Shown: one piece after another, positions 14,286 through 20,123 of the stretch | Layout of the letters: every line of letters begins with the position of its first letter | Numbering within the stretch: position 1 is the first letter of the stretch | Virus record (IMG/VR): IMGVR_UViG_3300038627_000007 | Location: 1-20,123 of that record | Origin: a virus | DNA: 20,123 bases | Reading direction: 5' to 3' (one strand) | Notes under the pieces: generated by a model | The model's input: only the letters and a program-made list of their open reading frames with translations | What the model was told of the DNA's origin: nothing | Database searches by the model: none | Made by a program: the position numbers and the translations under genes

Positions 14286-14732
14286 TTATACCCCAGTCTC
14301 GCAGTAATCGTCATCCGCAGACGGCGGGTTGTCATTCATGCCCCTGCGGAACACACCTGCGTAGCGGTCCTCATCCTCATTATTGGAGCCCATTGTGTCA
14401 ATGCTCACTCCGGTCAATTGCGGCGCTCCGGCACCGGCTCCGATGCCCCCTCCACCCTCGCCGCCCCCCTCACGCGCTCGCTGGTCGTAGCCTTTTGCGA
14501 GTGCGTCGTAGTGCTCAAATTTCTGCTGATTTTCGACAGTTACCGGACCGGCCTTGACCTTTGTTTTGGCGGCGTAGTGTGCGGCCAGAGTCCTTGCGGC
14601 TGTAGCCGCGGCGCGGTAGACGTTATCTTCAATCAGTAGTATAGTGTCGTAGTGGGTGTCGTCGAACACTTGACTTGCGCCCGATGGGTCATCCACTAAG
14701 ATCCTTAATTGTGCTACGGTTACGGTTGCCAT
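14286..14732 (-). CDS. Head-tail adaptor / connector protein (148 residues)
   Basis: The ATG at 14732 lies inside the end of the membrane protein gene (13-base overlap), with GAGGGGGAA upstream. The N-terminal two thirds are helical: DDTHYDTILLIEDNVYRAAA, then TAARTLAAHYAAKTKVKAG, then a Q-Q-K-F-E-H-Y-D-A-L-A helix. A glycine-rich stretch (EGGGEGGGGIGAGAGAP) follows, and the end is GVFRRGMNDNPP. This layout, including the F-x-x-G-M-x-D-N-P close, is familiar from phage proteins encoded between capsid and neck genes. The protein probably binds the portal ring after packaging. Confidence 0.78.
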   Translation of the reverse strand: MATVTVAQLRILVDDPSGASQVFDDTHYDTILLIEDNVYRAAATAARTLAAHYAAKTKVKAGPVTVENQQKFEHYDALAKGYDQRAREGGGEGGGGIGAGAGAPQLTGVSIDTMGSNNEDEDRYAGVFRRGMNDNPPSADDDYCETGV

Positions 14733-15103
14733 GGGAAGTTCCCCCTCGTCGATGCGTCCACCCCGAGTTTCGATTTCAGCAGGAGAGATTCGTAAGCAAG
14801 CCCACGATAACTCTCACGGACCTCCGGGGGTGCCCCGGGGACAGTAGCTCCGCCGTATCGATCCTCAAGCGTCCACATGCGTTTTTGCAGTGCGTATAGT
14901 CTGTCCTCCTGGATTTTATGATCCAGCCTCTCCCCAATAAGGTCGACGCTTTTCATAACCCGTTTAATGTCGTCCGCAGTCGCAAACCGGGTCTCATAGG
15001 CGCCGACCCCAAATACTATCCCTGCGAGAGCGGCCGCCGCCGCGATTGTTGACCCTATCCGTTTTATCCATAAAACCGGGGTGTCCTCTGTTATGTTGCC
15101 CAT
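14720..15103 (-). CDS. Single-pass membrane protein with helical cytoplasmic-type domain, function unknown
   Basis: The product is 127 residues. The ATG at 15103 has GAGGAAAG upstream. Residues about 16-36 (IGSTIAAAAALAGIVFGVGA) form one membrane helix. After it come charged helices with a heptad look (DDIKRVMKSVDLIGERLDHK, DRLYALQKRMWTLEDRY), then a Pro/Gly turn and a C-terminal helix. There is no cleavable signal peptide motif. It is the only membrane protein in the neck block and overlaps the adaptor gene by 13 bases. The short anchor plus coiled coil could suit a holin-like, exclusion or entry function, but nothing seen decides this. Confidence 0.78.
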   Translation of the reverse strand: MGNITEDTPVLWIKRIGSTIAAAAALAGIVFGVGAYETRFATADDIKRVMKSVDLIGERLDHKIQEDRLYALQKRMWTLEDRYGGATVPGAPPEVRESYRGLAYESLLLKSKLGVDASTRGNFPWQP

Positions 15104-15168
15104 CTGGTACTTTCCTCAACCCTCCCGTGTCCCTTGTACTCCCCGCTCCGGAAAGGCGCATTTAATTA

Positions 15169-15197
15169 GGGGGCCTCCTTCAGAAGGGAAGCCCCCC
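15169..15197 (-). terminator. GC-rich stem-loop after the second fibre gene (terminator-like)
   Basis: The minus strand reads GGGGGGCTTCC, CTTCTGAA, GGAGGCCCCC, followed by TAATTAAAT. The stem is about ten pairs with one bulged G and one G-U pair. The tail is AT-rich but not a pure T-run. It lies about 10 bases after the stop at 15207, between the fibre and neck blocks. Confidence 0.55.
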
Positions 15198-15206
15198 GCG
15201 AGTTTA

Positions 15207-16427
15207 CTACGTCGCGTATTTGATTAATATTGACCCGGCGCCCTGCGAGGCCCCGGAGAGCGTCAGGGTACCGGTAACTTGAGCACTGGATTCGTCCACC
15301 CAGCTGTCACCCTTATAAATGCCTAACGTTGTGAGATCAATATGAGTATCCGGAGCGACGGCATCGTCATCGCCTGCATCCCCGATATCCAGAATGGGGG
15401 TTGTGCCATCAAAAATTGTACTCACCCGCACCACCCACCCAATTACGTATGCGCCAGTAGGAAGAGCGCTGCCAACATTGAACGGGGATGCGGTGTCGTA
15501 CGCGAAATCCACTTTTTTGTACTGCAGCGAGTCTTTAGCTGATAATGTTCCCGCGCTGTGCTCGATTGTGTCCTCATCCACGGTCACACCCGCGCCGTTA
15601 GCGCCCACTGTTAGGGGCGCAACTGTTGTTCCCGTTGTGACGTCGGGCTTAATCTCCAGGCCGCCGTTGCCGCCGTCGAACTGGATAGCACCGTCGGACT
15701 CCAGATTGATCTGGATGTCGTTTGCCGTTTCGGTCAATCCCGCTGCGGTGTCAATGACATCAGTCACGTCGACCGAAAACTGTAGCGTAGACAGGTCCAG
15801 CCCGTCGCCAGCAGTATATGCTCCAACGCTCGAAAACTGTGTCCAGGATATGGAATCCGTCCCGACTGTAGCAACACTACCCGTTTGCACCCAACCCGTG
15901 GCGGCATTCGCGGTGCCACTCTCGATAAAAACAAAATCGCCTGGCTCGATCTCGGCGGCCTCATCAAAATCAGTAACCCGCGTCAGAACCCAAAAGGTAT
16001 CCACGGCGTTCCCAACCTCAGTCACGGTGTAAACACCGTTCTCCTCGGCGCTGGTCTGATCCTTCACCAGGATTCGCTGGCCAGCAACTGCCTGGGTTCC
16101 ATCCGGCGCGAAGGCCTCGTATGAGGTGTTACGGGTAATCGTTGCGCCGACCCCGAGTGTCCCATTATCATAGGTCACAGTCCCGAGGTCTGCTGTCGTT
16201 GCGTAGACCGCGGATTCCAGGACGTCGAGTCCCTCAATGGCCGAATCAAGTTGCGCTTTTGTCACGACGTCGTTGGACGCGGATCCATTGGCCGCCCGCA
16301 GAATGACATATGCGTCGTCCGCGGCATTCCTGGCCTCAATAACGCCCGAGCTGTTTTTGACCCGGGGTCCACCCTGGGATAACTCCACGTTCTCACTGAT
16401 ACCGGTCAATCCATAATTTTTGCTCAT
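15207..16427 (-). CDS. Fibre-like virion protein (406 residues), shares N-terminal domain with upstream fibre
   Basis: The ATG at 16427 has AAGGGAG upstream, partly overlapping the stop of the first fibre gene (16439). Residues 1-65 (MSKNYGLTGISENVELSQGG and onward, up to VTKAQLDSAIEGLD) match the first fibre closely. Residues about 70-200 are a fibre module I know from many phages: GQRILVKDQTSAEENGVYTV, FWVLTRVTDFDEAAEIEPGD, VFIESGTANAATGWVQTG. The rest is beta-rich, low in charge variety, and ends in GAGSILIKYAT. This is probably a trimeric fibre. Its place between capsid and neck genes fits a head fibre as well as a tail fibre. No enzyme or chaperone domain was seen. Confidence 0.8.
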   Translation of the reverse strand: MSKNYGLTGISENVELSQGGPRVKNSSGVIEARNAADDAYVILRAANGSASNDVVTKAQLDSAIEGLDVLESAVYATTADLGTVTYDNGTLGVGATITRNTSYEAFAPDGTQAVAGQRILVKDQTSAEENGVYTVTEVGNAVDTFWVLTRVTDFDEAAEIEPGDFVFIESGTANAATGWVQTGSVATVGTDSISWTQFSSVGAYTAGDGLDLSTLQFSVDVTDVIDTAAGLTETANDIQINLESDGAIQFDGGNGGLEIKPDVTTGTTVAPLTVGANGAGVTVDEDTIEHSAGTLSAKDSLQYKKVDFAYDTASPFNVGSALPTGAYVIGWVVRVSTIFDGTTPILDIGDAGDDDAVAPDTHIDLTTLGIYKGDSWVDESSAQVTGTLTLSGASQGAGSILIKYAT

Positions 16428-16438
16428 GCTTCACTCCC

Positions 16439-18598
16439 TTACCAGGTCGATATAGCAACCCGTTTCCATGTATCCGTTGCGACGCATACATAGATGTAAT
16501 TTGTATCCCAGGCAATATCCCCCTGGTTGCCCGTATCCGATGCCGATGCCGGAGTTTTTGACGTCCTCAATCTCACGGTGTCACTGTTGATATCTAATTT
16601 TGTGGTAGGCGACATCACACCAATACCAACATTACCGGTAATATAAGAATCGCCTGAACCATCCACCTGCAGTTCGCTGGCAACTACTTTAAAAACACCG
16701 TTAGTACCCGGAGAAACTTCAATATTTCCACTGGCAGTTTCATTCACTATACTATAAGTTTGCGTTCCGGAACTACCAAAACCAACATACCCGACACGGC
16801 TCGTATTATCTCCCCTATAATATTCAATGGTGCTATTTACCTCTGTATCGGTGCTGGCTCCTGTGTCAGACTGCCTTATATTTGCTCCCAAATTACCTGA
16901 TAGGTGTAAAGAGGCTGATGGACTATCTGTTCCAATACCAACTTTACTATCATCATCAATATAAACACCAGAACCTTCTACGGCTGTAGTTCCATCATAC
17001 CTCGCTACTTGTTGGTCTGTTCCAGCAGTATAATCAGGCTTTGCGGACACGAGGCTATCCACCTCGGTCTCGGTGTAGTAACGGCCATCGTGAGAACTTC
17101 CAGCTTCATGCGTTGTTATCTCGCCGTCAACATAGGTCTTAACTGCTTGCTCAGTGGGCACGGCGTCATCACTGTTACCCGCCAGGGTTCCATCAATGGA
17201 AAACTCATTTATTCCGGTACCATTCTGAAGTGAGAGTTTTCCGTCTGTGTCGAGTGTCAGTCGTATGGCGGCCGCGTCCTCATCAGTAATGTTGAAGTCG
17301 GGGGTGTTCGTCGAGTTGATGGAAAACCGTTTGCCCGCGTTGCTCTCCAAGGATAGACTCGCCTCTTGTCCCTGGATGTGGACGGGGTCCAGGGGAGCCT
17401 CAGTTCCGACTCCGATTCTTTCCGAAATGATCAGGTCATCATCCTCGTATATATCCCCCAGAGTTTTAAGTGTGCCATTTGCCACGTCCCCCAATGTGGC
17501 AAAATGCCTGTTGGAGAAGGACACCAGCGTGTCCCCTGCCCCGACAAAGTATCGTCGGTTGTTGGCGAAACCTGACACATAGTAGGCGTTGAAACTGGCG
17601 TCCAGGTCTGCGTTATCAGACGCGCTGTCGAAATACAGGGCATACCCATCGCCCGCACCGTTGCCCGCGCAACTGAGTTGGATTTTGGTGTATTGTTTCA
17701 CGTACCCATCGCCCCCGTACACCCCAATAGGCGTGCATATATCTGCGTTGGAGGCGTTGTTGGACGTGGCCGCTATAGTCGCGATCTCGCAGAGTATCTG
17801 CCCCTCACTCAAGTCATTTATGACCGACAGATTGCCACTGCTGGCGCCTATAGTGCCCCTCGCTATACTCCGCAGGTAATAAAAAAGATTGTTATCCGTC
17901 TGCAAGTTTATGGGAGCGAAGGTTCCACCGACCGCCGAAGTATTTGACATCGTGTAGTTGAGCGAAACCGAGATCATATATAGGCCAACGCCGCAAGCGG
18001 CATCGATTGCCTTGGGTTGTATGGCTGCAGTCGAGGACATTGTTATGTCACTGTGCTCCACGCGATAAAACCCGGTCACGCCAGCCCCCGCGGTTGCGTC
18101 GAGCAGCACGTCCGAGCTGGAAGTGGGGGTCATCTGCAAATCAATCCAGTCAACGTGTGCCTCTATACTTGGGAGGGTTAGCAGTGTGCCCGATGTGGCG
18201 GTGATCTTAGCCCCCCGTCGGCCGTCTGCGCCTATAAGGGTCACATAGTTTTTAAGGACCACATTTTCCGCATACTCCCCGGGATAGACAATAACTGCGT
18301 ATCTGTTATCGTCGGCGGCATCGGTGATGCTGTCGATGGCGCTTTGAATGGAGCTGTGTTCTGCACCGCTCTTGGCCACAAACCTGACTCCTGCATAGGA
18401 GATAGGGACCAAGGCGTCCAGTTGGCCCTTGGTAACTGCATCATTTGCGGCGGAGCCATCCGCGCACCTCAGCACCGAGTATGCGTCGTCGGCATTGTTG
18501 CGCGCCTCGACGGCACCTGAATTGTTTTTAATCCGAGGCCCACCCTTGGCCAGTTCGACGTTGGCGCTCGCCCCGGATAATCCATATCGCTTGCTCAT
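16439..18598 (-). CDS. Fibre/spike-like virion protein with beta-helix (719 residues)
   Basis: The ATG at 18598 has AGGGGAGG upstream. Residues 1-62 are the domain shared with the 406-residue fibre (GLSGASANVELAKGGPRIKN, VEARNNADDAYSVLR, VTKGQLD). Residues about 70-370 look like a right-handed beta-helix of pectate-lyase type (HSSIQSAIDSI, YAVIVYPGEYAENVVLKNYV, TLIGADGRRGAKI). From about 395 there are fibre repeats of the form GVGTEAPLDPVHIQG and GIGTDSPSASLHLSG. The end (NQGDIAWDTNYIYVCVATDT, WKRV) is a common phage fibre C-terminus. DNA coding residues about 523-680 is markedly AT-richer than its surroundings. Polysaccharide binding or cleavage is possible, but I could not point to catalytic residues. 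Confidence 0.83.
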   Translation of the reverse strand: MSKRYGLSGASANVELAKGGPRIKNNSGAVEARNNADDAYSVLRCADGSAANDAVTKGQLDALVPISYAGVRFVAKSGAEHSSIQSAIDSITDAADDNRYAVIVYPGEYAENVVLKNYVTLIGADGRRGAKITATSGTLLTLPSIEAHVDWIDLQMTPTSSSDVLLDATAGAGVTGFYRVEHSDITMSSTAAIQPKAIDAACGVGLYMISVSLNYTMSNTSAVGGTFAPINLQTDNNLFYYLRSIARGTIGASSGNLSVINDLSEGQILCEIATIAATSNNASNADICTPIGVYGGDGYVKQYTKIQLSCAGNGAGDGYALYFDSASDNADLDASFNAYYVSGFANNRRYFVGAGDTLVSFSNRHFATLGDVANGTLKTLGDIYEDDDLIISERIGVGTEAPLDPVHIQGQEASLSLESNAGKRFSINSTNTPDFNITDEDAAAIRLTLDTDGKLSLQNGTGINEFSIDGTLAGNSDDAVPTEQAVKTYVDGEITTHEAGSSHDGRYYTETEVDSLVSAKPDYTAGTDQQVARYDGTTAVEGSGVYIDDDSKVGIGTDSPSASLHLSGNLGANIRQSDTGASTDTEVNSTIEYYRGDNTSRVGYVGFGSSGTQTYSIVNETASGNIEVSPGTNGVFKVVASELQVDGSGDSYITGNVGIGVMSPTTKLDINSDTVRLRTSKTPASASDTGNQGDIAWDTNYIYVCVATDTWKRVAISTW
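16561..17030 (-). other. AT-rich module within the fibre gene
   Basis: Counting the six lines 16681-17040 gives 150 G or C in 360 bases, about 42%. The line at 17041-17100 gives 58% and the line at 16501-16560 gives 55%. The change falls within the coding frame, which stays open. It matches the C-terminal fibre repeats and suggests a recently acquired piece. Confidence 0.7.
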
Positions 18599-18610
18599 GT
18601 TCTGCCTCCC

Positions 18611-19087
18611 CTACACTGTGACTGCGACGACAAGAGAGTAACTGAAAGTTACACTTGCGCCGGCGCCGCCGGTTATTAGCCCTAATCGAACCTGGCCGCC
18701 GGAAACGTCCGCGGAGAATGTAACACCGCTGACTATATCCTCCCCAACAACCCCTTGCCGGATCTGCTCTACCGAGGCGTTGGTGCCATCCGACCCGACG
18801 CCGAGACGGCCGTGTTCCTGGTAGGTCCCATCGTCCATGTGGTATTCGAGGGTTACACGTCGGACACTCGCGGATGCACCTAAGTCGATGTACACGTCGG
18901 GGCCGTCATCCAAAAATGTCTCAGCACCGTCTACTTTAAGCCCCACCTCGGACAGGAGCGCGAAACTGTCCGCCATGTCCCGAATGAAATCATCGACAAC
19001 TTTTGCCGTCCTGTAGTGATTCCAAATGCCTTTGTTAGGCACTGAATCCTGGTACGCTTTAATTTGAGCTCGTGTTAAAACTGCCAT
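18611..19087 (-). CDS. Hypothetical phage protein (158 residues), fibre-adjacent
   Basis: The ATG at 19087 has AGGAGGGAG upstream, and the stop of the preceding gene lies just before it. The N-terminal third is helical (VLTRAQIKAYQDSVPNKGIW, VVDDFIRDMADSFALLSEVG). The C-terminal two thirds are beta-rich with YIDLGASASVRRVTLEYHMD and a closing hydrophobic strand (ASVTFSYSLVVAVTV). It has no membrane helix, the final strand being too polar at its start. I do not recognise the family. Its position before the two fibres suggests a capsid decoration or fibre-attachment role, which is inference. Confidence 0.75.
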   Translation of the reverse strand: MAVLTRAQIKAYQDSVPNKGIWNHYRTAKVVDDFIRDMADSFALLSEVGLKVDGAETFLDDGPDVYIDLGASASVRRVTLEYHMDDGTYQEHGRLGVGSDGTNASVEQIRQGVVGEDIVSGVTFSADVSGGQVRLGLITGGAGASVTFSYSLVVAVTV

Positions 19088-19100
19088 TGTTCTCTCCCTC

Positions 19101-19481
19101 CTAACTCAGCAAGTCATTTTCGGCGGCAATTGCCTGGGCCTGGGCCTCAGCTATGCGGAGTGGTTTTTTGTTCAATGCCTCGCCATCCTTCAGGACGTCA
19201 TACCAGCCCCCACCCTTATGGACCACTTTGGGGGGCTGTTCCAGCTCGGACCCAACAACTTCGGGCTCGGGGGTTCCGCTATCCCGCATGATCTCCTTAA
19301 AATAGGGGTCTCTCTCCGATACCAGTCTGCGCTGTTCATACATCTGCGTGATTCTGCGCCAAGGGAGCGCCAAATGCCTGGTGTTTAGTTCCTGGCCGGG
19401 AAGCAACCGTACTCCGCTGCCCAGGTTTACAATTCGGCGTGCGAACAACCTTGTGTGCTTTGTTAGCGGTGCCAATTTCAT
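19101..19481 (-). CDS. Hypothetical phage protein (126 residues), capsid-adjacent
   Basis: I chose the ATG at 19481 (MKLAPLTKHTRLF) because AAGGAGGG sits nine bases upstream. The frame is open further up, but that part runs through the stem-loop after the capsid gene. The N-terminus is basic (TKHTRLFARRIVN), with LLPGQELNTRHLALPWRRIT. The middle is mixed, and the end is an Ala-rich helix (RIAEAQAQAIAAENDLLS). A short segment (VVHKGGGWYDVLKDGEALNK) looks like a small beta motif. I know no family for it. Decoration, head completion or scaffold-like roles are all possible from position. Confidence 0.75.
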   Translation of the reverse strand: MKLAPLTKHTRLFARRIVNLGSGVRLLPGQELNTRHLALPWRRITQMYEQRRLVSERDPYFKEIMRDSGTPEPEVVGSELEQPPKVVHKGGGWYDVLKDGEALNKKPLRIAEAQAQAIAAENDLLS

Positions 19482-19508
19482 GGTGTTGCCCTCCTTACGG
19501 GATTGAAA

Positions 19509-19534
19509 GGCGGCGGCAAGGATATGCCGCCGCC
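19509..19534 (-). terminator. Stem-loop after the major capsid gene
   Basis: A perfect 10-base inverted repeat (GGCGGCGGCA and TGCCGCCGCC) has a 6-base loop. It lies 24 bases past the capsid stop at 19558. On the minus strand it is followed by TTTC, a very short T-run. A partial terminator that lowers downstream expression relative to capsid is plausible. Confidence 0.65.
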
Positions 19535-19557
19535 GTGTCATCTGTCGATAGGTTATG

Positions 19558-20123
19558 CTATGATACGACGCTCAAAAACAGGTACCCGAGGTCTGCGGCT
19601 ACCAACTTGCTATCAAAGGCCATCTGGATCTCAACGCGGTCCGACTCGATTTGCTCAAGCCTGAAACGTTTGATGCGGTTGCCTTCCTGGCCGGCGCCTA
19701 CAAAGCTGGTCCAACTGAAAGTGTACCCGGCGGTCGGGGTCATGATGCCGGGACGCGGTGCAGAGTAGCACAGCAAAGCATGTTTTCCACCGATGAAAGA
19801 GTGCGAATTGGTGGCACCTTCTTTAGCGGTGTTCTCGATCGCTTTCATCACGAGGATGCGCTCAACTTCGAGCAGCTTCATGAGGGCTTCCAGGTTAGCC
19901 ATTGCAGGGTGTCCCGGGGTTTGACCGTATTTGATGCGGTCAACGATGTCGGGATGGTCAATCAACGCATCATAAACGGCTTTTCCGAGCACCAACGTGT
20001 TGGGCTCGAAACCCGTGGACTCCAGAACAGTGCTGCGAGCACCACGAACGTCCTCGATGGGCACGCCGGATGCAGTGTCCCACAGGTTGGAGGGAGTGGA
20101 CTCATTGGTCCATACACCGGTCA
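19558..20123 (-). CDS. Major capsid protein, C-terminal part (5' end outside window)
   Basis: The frame is open from the right edge, giving 188 residues in the window. It begins TGVWTNESTPSNLWDTASGV and continues PIEDVRGAR, then GFEPNTLVLGKAVYDALIDH, IVDRIKYGQTPGHPAM, LLEVERILVMKAIENTA and IGGKHALLCYSAPRPGIMTP. It ends SDRVEIQMAFDSKLVAADLG and YLFLSVVS. I recognise this series from the major capsid proteins of many siphophages with an HK97-like fold. It forms the icosahedral shell. Internal GTG or ATG codons after the edge are not the real start, since conserved sequence lies before them. The gene stops at TAG (19560-19558). Confidence 0.92.
   Translation of the reverse strand, partial: TGVWTNESTPSNLWDTASGVPIEDVRGARSTVLESTGFEPNTLVLGKAVYDALIDHPDIVDRIKYGQTPGHPAMANLEALMKLLEVERILVMKAIENTAKEGATNSHSFIGGKHALLCYSAPRPGIMTPTAGYTFSWTSFVGAGQEGNRIKRFRLEQIESDRVEIQMAFDSKLVAADLGYLFLSVVS

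Noticed and set aside
15394-16032. Plus-strand open frame of 212 codons opposite the second fibre
   Set aside because: It is antisense to the known fibre module; the Ser/Thr/Val/Pro-rich product looks like a shadow.

Overview
The window is the head-completion and tail module of a tailed dsDNA bacteriophage or prophage. Every gene is on the minus strand, so transcription runs from high to low coordinates. A long tape measure, a tube protein, a lambda-type G/T frameshift pair and a lambda J-like hub, with no sheath gene, point to a siphovirus with a long non-contractile tail. I judge the host to be Gram-negative, because the DUF2163 (gpL-like) plus J-like tip set is typical of phages of Proteobacteria; I cannot name the host. 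The genes are tightly packed, with strong AGGAGG-type ribosome sites and many start/stop overlaps. No tRNA, integrase, CRISPR array or insertion sequence was seen, and no stretch over 300 bases lacks a gene.

In transcription order: (1) Capsid and fibre block, 20123-15207: C-terminal part of the major capsid protein, a stem-loop, two small proteins of unknown role, then two fibre-like proteins (719 and 406 residues) that share an N-terminal domain. (2) Neck block, 15103-13098: a one-pass membrane protein, a head-tail adaptor, a stopper-like protein, an HK97 gp10-like tail completion protein and a tail terminator. (3) Tail shaft, 13088-7216: tail tube protein, a strong stem-loop, a shortened duplicate of the next gene, the chaperone pair G and G-T made by a -1 frameshift at GGGAAAC, and the tape measure. 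(4) Tail tip, 7203-1: two related proteins of unknown role, a 617-residue tip protein with three Trp-rich repeats, the DUF2163/gpL-like protein with four paired cysteines, a tiny membrane-anchored tip protein, a 68-residue protein, and the J-like hub, which runs off the left edge and carries a LamG-like lectin domain inserted near its N-terminus.

The genes fit one assembly line. Neck proteins close the filled head. G and G-T coat the tape measure while the tube polymerises around it. The tip proteins start tail assembly and meet the host. The less ordinary points are the partial duplication of gene G, the lectin insertion in the hub, the WxxxWxxxWGG repeats, and the paired fibres placed between capsid and neck genes, one of which has an AT-rich C-terminal module.
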